From Micromonospora coxensis (GTDB taxonomy: Bacteria; Actinomycetota; Actinomycetes; Mycobacteriales; Micromonosporaceae), in NCBI RefSeq assembly GCF_900090295.1, contig NZ_LT607753.1, positions 4,464,001-4,528,000 on the forward strand: a stretch of DNA of 64,000 nt. Reading direction: 5' to 3'. Made by a program: the position numbers and the translations under genes. Under the pieces are notes generated by a model that was not told the origin of the DNA, did no database searches, and saw nothing but the letters and a program-made list of their open reading frames with translations. Below are positions 35,322 through 43,196 of this stretch, in pieces. Within the stretch, counting starts at the first letter, position 1. The number at the start of each line of letters is the position of its first letter.

Positions 35322-36698
35322 TCAGTGGCCGAGGAGGCGGGAGAAGGCGGCGGCGCGGCGGGAGGGGCGGCCGGTGCGCCGCTCGGCGCGGTCGGCGGCG
35401 AGCATCACGCGTAGGCCGGCGTTGACGGCCAGCCAGCGCAGGGGCTCCGGCTCCCAGCGGGGAGAGCGGTGGCCGACCCAGGGCAGCCGGGTCAGGTCGC
35501 TCTCCCGCTCCAGGATCAGGTCCGCGAGGGTACGCCCGGCGAGGTTGCTGGCGCCCACCCCGTCCCCGACGTAGCCGCCGGCCCAGCCCAGCCCGCTCGC
35601 CCGGTCCAGCCCCACCGAGGCGTGCCAGTCCCGGGCCACCCCGAGCGGCCCGCCCCAGGTGTGGGTGACCGGCACGTCCGGGCCGAGCACCGGGAAGAGT
35701 TCGCCCAGCGCCCGGCGCAGCGCCGCGAAGACCTGCGGCTCCTGGTCGTACGCGGGACGGACGCGGGAGCCGAAGTGGTACGGGGCGCCCCGGCCGCCGA
35801 AGGCGAGTCGGCCGTCGGCGGTGCGCTGGCCGTAGACGATGACGTGCCGGTGGTCGGAGAAGGTCTCCCGCGCGCCCAGCCCGATCTCGTCCCACGTCGG
35901 GTCCGGCAGCGGTGCGGTGGCGACCATCAGCGAGTACACCGGCGCGACGGTGCGGCGGTGCCCGGGCAGCCCCGGCGTCCAGCCCTCGGTGGCCCGGACG
36001 ACGACCGGCGCCCGCACCGTCCCGTGTCCGGTGACCGCCGCGCCGGGCCGGATCTCGGTCACCGGGGTCCGTTCGGCGATCCGCACCCCGCGCGCCTCGA
36101 CCACCCGGGCCAGCCCTCGGACCAGCTTCGCCGGATGCACGGCGGCGCAGTGCGGGGTGTACGTCCCACCGCGTACCCCCTCGGCGGCGCAGCGGGCGGA
36201 CGCCTCGGCGGCGTCGAGCAGCACCAGGTCCTCCGGGTCGAGGCCGTGGGCGCGGGCCGCCGCCACCTCGGCCCGGGCCCGGGCGAGCTGGACCTCCGAG
36301 CGGGCCAGCACCACCGTCCCGCCCTGCCGCCAGTCGCAGTCGACGCCCTCGGCCTCGACCACCCGGCCCACCTCCCGGACGGTTTCCCGCATGGCCCGCT
36401 GCATCGCCAGCGCCCGGTCCCGGCCGTGCCGGCGGGCCAGGGCGGACAGCGAGGTGGGGAAGAGCGCCGAGCACCAGCCGCCGTTGCGCCCGGACGCGCC
36501 GTACCCGGCGATCTCGGCCTCCAGCACGGTGATCCGCACGGTCGGGTCGGCGACGGCCAGGTAGTACGCCGTCCAGAGCCCGGTGTAGCCGGCGCCCACG
36601 ATCACCACGTCGGCGTCCGTGTCCCCGGTCAGCGGCGGGCGCGGGGTCAACGGCTCGTCCACCGTCGACAGCCAGTACGACAGCTCCGGGTAGCGCAT
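35322..36698 (-). CDS. FAD-dependent amine oxidoreductase (DAO/PuuB-like)
   Basis: Flavin amine oxidase of 458 residues in the DAO family, closest in layout to gamma-glutamylputrescine oxidase. The FAD-binding VVIVGAGYTGLWTAYYL motif (about residues 32–48) and the YGASGRNGGW motif that follows it are intact, and the C-terminal GYVGDGVGASNLAGRTLADL block closes the FAD site. It starts at ATG 36698 after GGAG. It is 83 bases downstream of the class III aminotransferase gene and probably co-transcribed with it. A paralogue lies at 43193–44614. No gamma-glutamylputrescine synthetase gene is nearby, so the amine substrate is open. Confidence 0.85.
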   Translation of the reverse strand: MRYPELSYWLSTVDEPLTPRPPLTGDTDADVVIVGAGYTGLWTAYYLAVADPTVRITVLEAEIAGYGASGRNGGWCSALFPTSLSALARRHGRDRALAMQRAMRETVREVGRVVEAEGVDCDWRQGGTVVLARSEVQLARARAEVAAARAHGLDPEDLVLLDAAEASARCAAEGVRGGTYTPHCAAVHPAKLVRGLARVVEARGVRIAERTPVTEIRPGAAVTGHGTVRAPVVVRATEGWTPGLPGHRRTVAPVYSLMVATAPLPDPTWDEIGLGARETFSDHRHVIVYGQRTADGRLAFGGRGAPYHFGSRVRPAYDQEPQVFAALRRALGELFPVLGPDVPVTHTWGGPLGVARDWHASVGLDRASGLGWAGGYVGDGVGASNLAGRTLADLILERESDLTRLPWVGHRSPRWEPEPLRWLAVNAGLRVMLAADRAERRTGRPSRRAAAFSRLLGH

Positions 36699-36781
36699 CG
36701 GGGGCTCCGCGGGTGGGAAGGGACCGGGCCGGCCGGGCGCCACGGGGGAGGCGTCCGGCCGGCCCGGCCGGCGAGGGGGGA

Positions 36782-38128
36782 TTACAGGCGGGTCCACGCC
36801 TCGGTGAGCACCGCGCGCAGGATCTGCTCGATCTCGTCGAACTGCTGCTGATCGGCGATCAGCGGCGGGGCGAGCTGCACCACCGGGTCGCCCCGGTCGT
36901 CGGCCCGGCAGTAGAGCCCGGCGGAGAAGAGCGCGGACGACAGGAAGCCGCGCAGCAGCCGCTCGGACTCGGCCTCGTCGAAGGTGGCCCGGGTGGCCTT
37001 GTCCTTGACCAGTTCGATGCCGTAGAAGTAGCCGTCGCCCCGGACGTCGCCGACGATCGGCAGGTCGGTGAGCTTCTCCAGGGTGGACCGGAAGGCGTCC
37101 TCGTTGGCGCGTACGTGCCCGATCAGGTCCTCGCGCTCGAAGACCTCCAGGTTGGCCAGGGCCACCGCGCAGGAGACCGGGTGGCCGCCGAAGGTCACCC
37201 CGTGGGCGAACATCCCGGTCTCGGTGAGGAACGGCTCCATCAGCCGGTCGCTGGCGATCATCGCGCCGAGCGGGGCGTAGCCGGAGGTGATGCCCTTGGC
37301 GGTGGTGATGATGTCGGGGCGGTAGTCGTACCGGACGGCGCCGAAGTACTCGCCGAGCCGGCCCCACGAGCAGATCACCTCGTCGGAGACGAGCAGCACG
37401 TCGTACGCGTCGCAGATCTCGCGGACCCGGGCGAAGTACCCGGGCGGCGGCGGGAAGCAGCCGCCGGAGTTCTGCACCGGCTCCAGGAAGACCGCCGCGA
37501 CGGTGTCCGGCCCCTCCCGCTCGATGGCCCGGGCGATCTCGTCGGCGGCCCAGCGGCCGAACGCCTCGGGGGAGTCGCCGTGCTCCGGTGCCCGGTAGAA
37601 GTTCGTGTTCGGCACCTTGATGCCGCCCGGCACCAACGGCTCGAAGTCGCTCTTGATGCCCGGCAGCCCGGTGATCGACAGCGCCCCCATCGAGGTGCCG
37701 TGGTACGCGATGTAGCGGCTGACCACCTTGTGCTTGTTCGGCTTGCCGGTGCGCTTGAAGTAGGCCCGGGCCAGTTTCCACGCCGCCTCGACGGCCTCCG
37801 AGCCGCCGGTGGTGAAGAAGACCCGGTTCAGGTCGGCCGGGGTCAGCGCCGCGATCCGCTCGGCCAGTTCGACGGCCTTCGGGTGGGCGTACGACCAGAG
37901 CGGGAAGTAGGCCAGCTCGGCCGCCTGCTTGGCGGCGGCGTCGGCCAGTTCGGCGCGCCCGTGCCCGGCGTTGACGACGAAGAGCCCGGCGAGCCCGTCG
38001 AGGTAGCGGCGGCCCTGCGCGTCCCAGATGTACGCGCCCTCGCCGCGCACGATGGTCGGTACCTCGCCTGCGGCGTAGCTGGCCATCCGGGTGAAGTGCA
38101 TCCAGAGGTGGTCGGTGGCGTCGGCCAT
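36782..38128 (-). CDS. Class III aminotransferase (putrescine/omega-amino acid type)
   Basis: PLP-dependent aminotransferase of 448 residues. The YLDGLAGLFVVNAGHGR start block, FFTTGGSEAVEAAWKLAR, YIAYHGTSMGALSITG, FLEPVQNSGGCFPPPPGY, LLVSDEVICSWGRLG and ITTAKGITSGYAPLGAM (with the PLP lysine) all fit the putrescine–pyruvate / beta-alanine–pyruvate subgroup. It would convert a terminal amine to an aldehyde. ATG 38128 is preferred over an upstream start that would add 19 low-complexity residues. It precedes a PuuB-like FAD oxidase and follows the Lrp regulator, consistent with polyamine catabolism. Confidence 0.88.
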   Translation of the reverse strand: MADATDHLWMHFTRMASYAAGEVPTIVRGEGAYIWDAQGRRYLDGLAGLFVVNAGHGRAELADAAAKQAAELAYFPLWSYAHPKAVELAERIAALTPADLNRVFFTTGGSEAVEAAWKLARAYFKRTGKPNKHKVVSRYIAYHGTSMGALSITGLPGIKSDFEPLVPGGIKVPNTNFYRAPEHGDSPEAFGRWAADEIARAIEREGPDTVAAVFLEPVQNSGGCFPPPPGYFARVREICDAYDVLLVSDEVICSWGRLGEYFGAVRYDYRPDIITTAKGITSGYAPLGAMIASDRLMEPFLTETGMFAHGVTFGGHPVSCAVALANLEVFEREDLIGHVRANEDAFRSTLEKLTDLPIVGDVRGDGYFYGIELVKDKATRATFDEAESERLLRGFLSSALFSAGLYCRADDRGDPVVQLAPPLIADQQQFDEIEQILRAVLTEAWTRL

Positions 38129-38234
38129 GTCAGCCCCATCGGGTCCAGGGCCGGTCAAGGGGGTGGCACCGGCCGCTCTGCCCACGGTTATCCCACAGCT
38201 TCACCGCGAAATGCAAGCCTGATGCCGTCAGCTG

Positions 38235-38279
38235 GCAACGGATTCAGCGTGGATGTGGAGCGGGTGCGACGGAATCCGT
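38235..38279. promoter_or_regulatory. Candidate Lrp-type operator upstream of the aminotransferase
   Basis: GCAACGGATTC (38235–38245) and GACGGAATCC (38268–38277); ACGGATTC (38238–38245) and GAATCCGT (38272–38279) form an 8-bp inverted repeat. The near-identical word GCAACGGAATCCC occurs on the other side of the lrp gene at 38876. The dyad may also act as the lrp terminator. Confidence 0.4.
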
Positions 38280-38280
38280 A

Positions 38281-38793
38281 TCAGGCTGTGCCCCAGGTGT
38301 AGGTCTGCTTGCGCAGCTTGAGGTAGACGAACGCCTCGGTCGCCAGTACGCCGTCGACGGCGCGCAGCCGTTGCAGGATCTCCAGCAGGTGCGCGTCGTT
38401 GCGGCAGACCACCTCGGTCAGCAGGTCGAACGAGCCGGCGGTGATCACCACGTAGTCGACCTCCTCGAACTCGGCGAGCCGGTCCGCGACGGTCTCCAGG
38501 TCCCCGTCGGTGCGCAGGCCGATCATGGCCTGCCGGGGGAACCCGAGCTGGAGCGGGTCGGTGACCGCGACGATCTGCATCACCCCGGCGTCGAGCAGGC
38601 GCTGCACCCGCTGGCGTACCGCCGCCTCGGAGAGCCCGACGGCCTTGCCGATGGTCGCGTACGGCCGCCGGCCGTCCTCCTGGAGCTGCTCGATGATCTG
38701 CTTCGCCACGTCGTCCAACAGCGCGTGGCTGGCGCCTTCGCGCACCGTGACGCGTCGCCCGCCGGCGCCGTTCTCCTGCTGTCGGTTCGTCAT
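38281..38793 (-). CDS. Lrp/AsnC-family regulator
   Basis: Feast/famine-type regulator of 170 residues. After an 18-residue disordered start it has an AsnC helix-turn-helix (DVAKQIIEQLQEDGRRPYATIGKAVGLSEAAVRQRVQRLLDAGVM) and a RAM ligand-binding domain (AVTDPLQLGFPRQAMIGL…, EEVDYVVITAGSFDLLTEV). It lies between the leftward aminotransferase–oxidase genes and the rightward transporter operon and is the likely regulator of both. A ribosome-binding site GGGGAG precedes the ATG; TAGGCT (38829–38824, minus) is a candidate -10. Confidence 0.9.
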   Translation of the reverse strand: MTNRQQENGAGGRRVTVREGASHALLDDVAKQIIEQLQEDGRRPYATIGKAVGLSEAAVRQRVQRLLDAGVMQIVAVTDPLQLGFPRQAMIGLRTDGDLETVADRLAEFEEVDYVVITAGSFDLLTEVVCRNDAHLLEILQRLRAVDGVLATEAFVYLKLRKQTYTWGTA

Positions 38794-38869
38794 CGACCAC
38801 TCCCCATGTCCGGTACCGCGCTGAGCCTAGTGCCACCGGCGAGTGTGGCGTAATTCGTCGTCCATCGCT

Positions 38870-38900
38870 ATTCCCGCAACGGAATCCCTTGTAAGAGAGG
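38870..38900. promoter_or_regulatory. Candidate Lrp operator upstream of the transporter operon
   Basis: ATTCC (38870–38874) and GGAAT (38881–38885) form a short dyad inside which lies GCAACGGAATCCC (38876–38888), the same word found beyond lrp at 38235–38277. TGTAAG at 38890–38895 could be a weak -10 for the operon. Confidence 0.4.
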
Positions 38901-39000
38901 GAACCTCATGTCAGGATCAGTCGTCCCTGGCAAAGACCCCCTCCCGCCGGCGCGTCACCCCCGTCCCGTCGCCGACGGACGACCCCCTAGGAGTCGTCAC

Positions 39001-40185
39001 ATGCGCACTCCCCCGCTGCCCCTCACTCGACGTGGACTGCTCACCGGCACCCTCTCCTCGGCCGCCCTGCTCGCCGCGGGCGGTGTGCTCGCCGGCTGCG
39101 GCACCAAGGCCGCGACGCAGACCGAGGCGGGCTGCAAGAGCGAGGACCTCTCCGCCACGGAGAAGAAGCTGGCCTTCGCCAACTGGCCGCAGTACATGGA
39201 CGTCGACGAGAAGGACGAGTCGAAGCGGCCCACCCTCGACGCGTTCGTCGCCAGGACGGGCATCCAGGTCACCTACACCGAGGACGTCAACGACAACAAC
39301 GAGTTCTTCGGCAAGGTACAGAACCAGCTCGCGAGCTGTCAGAGCACCGACCGGGACATCATCGTCCTGACCGACTGGATGGCCGCCCGGATGATCCGGC
39401 TCGGCTGGATCCAGAAACTCGACCCGGCGAAGATCCCCAACGTGGCGGCGAACCTGCTGCCGTCGCTGCTCAACCGCTCCTTCGACCCGGAGAACCGGAT
39501 CTCCATCCCGTGGCAGTCCGGCCTCGCCGGGCTCGCCTGGAACGGCAACGTCACCAAGGAGATCCGCACCGTCGACGAGCTGCTCACCCGCCCCGACCTC
39601 AAGGGCAAGGTGACCGCGCTGAGCGAGATGCGCGACACCATGGGCCTGCTGCTCCAGTCCAACGGACACGACCCGGCGAACTTCACCGCCGCCCAGTTCG
39701 ACGACGCGCTCAACAAGCTCAAGAAGGCGGTGGACTCCGGCCAGATCCGCCGGTTCACCGGCAACGACTACGCCCCCGACCTGGCCAAGGGCGACATCGC
39801 CGCCTGCATCGCCTGGTCCGGCGACGTCATCCAGCTCTCCGGCGAGGACGAGAAGGTCAAGTTCGTCGCGCCCGAGTCGGGCGTGATGCTCTTCAGCGAC
39901 AACATGATGGTGCCGAACAAGGCCACCCACAAGGGCAACGCCGAAGCGCTGATCAACTACTACTACGAGCCCGCGGTCGCGGCCAAGCTCGCCGCGTACG
40001 TCAACTACATCTGCCCGGTCAAGGGCGCGCAGGCCGAGATGGAGAAGATCGACCCCGAGCTGGCGGCCAACCCGCTGATCTTCCCGGACGAGGCGCTGCT
40101 GCGGAAGTCGAAGGTCTTCATGGCCCTCGACGAGAAGCAGGAGAAGGAGTACGAGTCCAAGTTCCAGCAGGTCATCGGGGCGTGA
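39001..40185 (+). CDS. potD: ABC transporter substrate-binding lipoprotein (spermidine/putrescine type)
   Basis: Periplasmic-type binding protein of 394 residues for a polyamine importer. The signal has a twin-arginine motif (LTRRGLL) and a lipobox (LAGC, Cys about 32), so it is exported folded and then lipid-anchored. The mature domain has FANWPQYMD, a PotD-like start, and the DYAPDLAKGDIAACIAWSGDV block of the PotD/PotF family, with several aromatic and acidic residues suited to a cationic ligand. ATG 39001 follows TAGGAG. It is the first gene of a seven-gene operon. Confidence 0.9.
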   Translation: MRTPPLPLTRRGLLTGTLSSAALLAAGGVLAGCGTKAATQTEAGCKSEDLSATEKKLAFANWPQYMDVDEKDESKRPTLDAFVARTGIQVTYTEDVNDNNEFFGKVQNQLASCQSTDRDIIVLTDWMAARMIRLGWIQKLDPAKIPNVAANLLPSLLNRSFDPENRISIPWQSGLAGLAWNGNVTKEIRTVDELLTRPDLKGKVTALSEMRDTMGLLLQSNGHDPANFTAAQFDDALNKLKKAVDSGQIRRFTGNDYAPDLAKGDIAACIAWSGDVIQLSGEDEKVKFVAPESGVMLFSDNMMVPNKATHKGNAEALINYYYEPAVAAKLAAYVNYICPVKGAQAEMEKIDPELAANPLIFPDEALLRKSKVFMALDEKQEKEYESKFQQVIGA

Positions 40186-40190
40186 TCGGG

Positions 40191-41357
40191 ATGGGCGCGA
40201 AACCTCGGGAACACGGTGCACCGGCCGGCGACCTGCGGCTGGCCAACCTCACCAAGCGGTTCGGCATCTTCACCGCCGTCGACGACCTCAGCCTCACCGT
40301 CCCGCAGGGCTCGTTCTTCGCCCTGCTCGGCTCGTCCGGCTGCGGCAAGACCACCACCCTGCGGATGATCGCCGGGCTGGAGGAGCCGACCAGCGGTCAG
40401 GTGCTGCTCGGCGACCGGGACGTCACCCGGCTGCGGCCGTACCAGCGGCCGGTCAACACCGTGTTCCAGAGCTACGCGCTCTTTCCGCACCTCGACGTCT
40501 ACCGCAACGTCGCCTTCGGGCTGCGCCGGCGTGGGCGCCGCTCCACCGACGACGATGTCCGGCGCATGCTCGAACTGGTGCAGCTGGCGGAGTACGGCAA
40601 CCACTACCCCGGTCAGCTCTCCGGCGGTCAGCAGCAGCGCGTCGCCCTGGTCCGCGCCCTGGTCAACCACCCGCAGGTGCTGCTGCTCGACGAGCCGCTC
40701 GGCGCGCTCGACCTGAAGCTGCGCCGGCAGATGCAGATCGAGCTGAAGCGGATCCAGACCGAGGTGGGGATCACCTTCGTGCACGTCACCCACGACCAGG
40801 AGGAGGCCATGACGATGGCCGACACGGTCGCGGTGATGAACGCCGGGCGGATCGAGCAGCTCGGCGCTCCCGCCGAACTCTACGAGTTCCCGGCCACCGC
40901 GTTCGTGGCGAACTTCCTCGGCCAGTCCAACCTGCTCGCCGCCGAGGCCGCCGGGCCCGCCGGCGCCGACGTGCCGGTCACCGCCCACGGCGCCCGCTTC
41001 TCCGTGCCCGCCGACCGCGCCCGCTCCGACCGGGGCCCGGTCTACCTGGGGGTACGCCCCGAGAAGCTGCACCTGGCCGGCTCCGCCGCCCAGGTCCCCG
41101 CGGGACACCAGCACGTCGAGGGCATCGTCACCGACGCCTCCTACGTCGGGGTCAGCACCCAGTACCTGGTCCGGACCGGCTGGGGGAGCGAGCTCTCCGC
41201 GTTCACGGCGAACAGCGGCACCGGTGGGCAGCACCCGGTCGGCACCCCGGTGGTGGCGCACTGGGATCCCCGGCACGCCTTCCTGCTGCCCCGCGAACCC
41301 GGCCAGGAGGACCGCACCACCCCGCTGCTCGACGAGCCGGTCGGAGCGCCGTCGTGA
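40191..41357 (+). CDS. potA: ABC transporter ATP-binding protein (PotA-like)
   Basis: Importer ATPase of 388 residues: Walker A GSSGCGKTT, signature LSGGQQQR, Walker B LLLDEPLGALD and switch His (HVTHDQEEAMTMAD) are intact, followed by a C-terminal TOBE domain (YLGVRPEKLHL…). ATG 40191 is used; a GTG at 40182 that overlaps the potD stop is also possible and would make the pair translationally coupled. An 88-base gap holding a palindromic repeat separates it from the first permease, unlike the overlapping junctions in the rest of the operon. Confidence 0.92.
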   Translation: MGAKPREHGAPAGDLRLANLTKRFGIFTAVDDLSLTVPQGSFFALLGSSGCGKTTTLRMIAGLEEPTSGQVLLGDRDVTRLRPYQRPVNTVFQSYALFPHLDVYRNVAFGLRRRGRRSTDDDVRRMLELVQLAEYGNHYPGQLSGGQQQRVALVRALVNHPQVLLLDEPLGALDLKLRRQMQIELKRIQTEVGITFVHVTHDQEEAMTMADTVAVMNAGRIEQLGAPAELYEFPATAFVANFLGQSNLLAAEAAGPAGADVPVTAHGARFSVPADRARSDRGPVYLGVRPEKLHLAGSAAQVPAGHQHVEGIVTDASYVGVSTQYLVRTGWGSELSAFTANSGTGGQHPVGTPVVAHWDPRHAFLLPREPGQEDRTTPLLDEPVGAPS

Positions 41358-41369
41358 CCGGGCCGATCC

Positions 41370-41415
41370 GCGGCGTGTCGCGGTATCCCGCGACCCAAAC
41401 ACCGCCACACGCCGC
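41370..41415 (+). repeat. Imperfect palindromic repeat within the transporter operon
   Basis: Arms 41370–41384 and 41401–41415 match in 14 of 15 positions (GCGGCGTGTCGCGGT). An alternative inner stem TCGCGG/CCGCGA lies at 41378–41393. The left arm is identical to the outer part of the perfect palindrome at 1451–1496. It is located between potA and the first permease gene. Confidence 0.65.
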
Positions 41416-41445
41416 AAACCCGTCGCGCGGGGCCGGAGTGACGGC

Positions 41446-42357
41446 GTGAGCGCGCTGGCGCGCGTGCCGGCGCCGACGGGGCGGGCGGACCTCGCGCCAC
41501 CGTCTCGTGGGGGGCGGCACCGGCTGCTGCCGTACCTGCTGCTCCTGCCGGGCGCGGCCTGGCTGTTCGTCTTCTTCGCCGTGCCGCTGCTGCAACTGGC
41601 CGCGGCCAGCCTCTACGACCCGAGCGGCTCGCTCTCCACCGGGTACGTGCTGACCTGGGCGTTCAGCAACTACCCGGACGCGTTGCAGGCGTACTGGCCG
41701 CAGTTCGCCCGCTCCTTCGGCTACGCCGGGATCGCGCTGGTGCTGGCGCTGCTGATGGGCTACCCGCTGGCGTACGCGATCGCGCAGAAGGCCGGCCGGT
41801 GGAAGAACCTGCTGCTGGTCTGCGTCGTCGCCCCGATGTTCACCAGCTTCCTGGTGCGCACCCTGGCCTGGAAGACCATCCTGTCGGACAACGGCTGGTT
41901 CGTCGGGCTGCTGCGTGACGTGCACCTGCTCGCTCCCGACGGACGGCTGCTGGCCACCCCGTTCGCGGTGATCCTCGGCCTGACGTACAACTTCCTGCCC
42001 TTCCTGGTGCTGCCGCTGTACGCCAGCCTGGAGCGCCTCGACCACCGGCTGCTGGAGGCGGCGGGCGACCTGTACGCCAACCCGGTGCAGACGTTCCGCC
42101 GGGTCACCCTGCCGCTGTCCATGCCCGGCCTGATCGCCGGCACGCTGCTCTTCTTCATCCCGGCCACCGGCGACTACATCAACGCCGAACTGCTCGGCAC
42201 CCCCAACGAGTACATGATCGGCAACGTCATCGACTCGGCGTTCCTGGTCCGGCTGGACTACCCGCAGGGCGCGGCGCTGTCGTTCCTGCTGATGGCGGCG
42301 ATCCTCGCGGTGGTCTTCGGCTACCTGCGCCGGGCCGGCACGGAGGAGGTCCTGTGA
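41446..42357 (+). CDS. potB: ABC transporter permease (PotB-like)
   Basis: Integral-membrane permease of 303 residues with about six membrane segments, beginning LLPYLLLLPGAAWLFVFF after a 25-residue cytosolic N-terminus. The EAA loop that contacts the ATPase is EAAGDLYANPVQTFRRVTLP (about residues 204–223). GTG 41446 is chosen for length and a GGAG 9 bases upstream. Its stop overlaps the next gene's GTG by four bases (GTGA). Confidence 0.9.
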   Translation: MSALARVPAPTGRADLAPPSRGGRHRLLPYLLLLPGAAWLFVFFAVPLLQLAAASLYDPSGSLSTGYVLTWAFSNYPDALQAYWPQFARSFGYAGIALVLALLMGYPLAYAIAQKAGRWKNLLLVCVVAPMFTSFLVRTLAWKTILSDNGWFVGLLRDVHLLAPDGRLLATPFAVILGLTYNFLPFLVLPLYASLERLDHRLLEAAGDLYANPVQTFRRVTLPLSMPGLIAGTLLFFIPATGDYINAELLGTPNEYMIGNVIDSAFLVRLDYPQGAALSFLLMAAILAVVFGYLRRAGTEEVL

Positions 42358-43196
42358 CGACCCGCGTCTCGCGTTGGCTGGCTGACCGCTGGGTGATGAT
42401 CGTGGCCCTGCTGGTGCTCGGCTACCTCGCCCTGCCGATCCTGGTGGTGGCCGGGCTGTCGTTCAACCGCCCGTCGAGCCGGCTGTCGTACGACTTCCAC
42501 GAGTTCACCCTGGACAACTGGCGCAACCCGTGCGCCACCGCCGACATGTGCGACGCGGTGGTGCGCAGCGTCCAGATCGGCTTCATCGCCACCGTGGTCG
42601 CCACGGTGCTCGGCACGCTGATGGCGTTCGCCCTGGTCCGGCACCGGTTCCGGGGCCGCTCCGGGGTCAACCTGCTGATCTTCCTGCCGATGGCCACGCC
42701 GGAGCTGGTGATGGGCACCTCGCTGCTCGCCCTCTTCGTCTCCGCCGGCGTGCCGCAGGGCTTCTGGACCGTCGTCATCGCGCACGTCATGTTCTGCGTG
42801 TCGTTCGTGGTGGTCACGGTCAAGGCGCGGCTGGCCGGGATGGACCGGCGGCTGGAGGAGGCCGCGATGGACCTCTACGCCAACGAGTGGCAGACCTTCC
42901 GGCTGGTCACCCTGCCGCTGGTGCTGCCCGGCATCGTGGCCGCCGCGCTGCTGGCCTTCTCGCTCAGCTTCGACGACTTCATCATCACGAACTTCAACGC
43001 CGGCACCACCGTCACCTTCCCGATGTACGTCTGGGGCGCCGCCCAGCGCGGCATCCCGCCGCAGGTCAACGTCATCGGCACGGCCATGTTCGTGATCGCG
43101 CTGCTGCTGGTCGGCGTCAGTTCGCTGCGCGCCCGGCGGGCCCGGCGCGCCGCGCTGGCGCCCCTGGCGGGCCGACGGGCGAGCGGCCCGTCATGA
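42354..43196 (+). CDS. potC: ABC transporter permease (PotC-like)
   Basis: Second permease of the importer, 280 residues, six predicted membrane segments; EAA loop EEAAMDLYANEWQTFRLVTLP (around residue 170). It overlaps the preceding permease (GTGA) and the following FAD oxidase (ATGA), so translation of the three is coupled. The C-terminus is a basic, Ala/Arg-rich cytosolic tail. Confidence 0.9.
   Translation: MTTRVSRWLADRWVMIVALLVLGYLALPILVVAGLSFNRPSSRLSYDFHEFTLDNWRNPCATADMCDAVVRSVQIGFIATVVATVLGTLMAFALVRHRFRGRSGVNLLIFLPMATPELVMGTSLLALFVSAGVPQGFWTVVIAHVMFCVSFVVVTVKARLAGMDRRLEEAAMDLYANEWQTFRLVTLPLVLPGIVAAALLAFSLSFDDFIITNFNAGTTVTFPMYVWGAAQRGIPPQVNVIGTAMFVIALLLVGVSSLRARRARRAALAPLAGRRASGPS

Noticed and set aside
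38908..39000. Guanidine or polyamine riboswitch in the potD leader
   Set aside because: The leader is GC-rich with only short, weak stems; none of the conserved ykkC-type words I know are visible.
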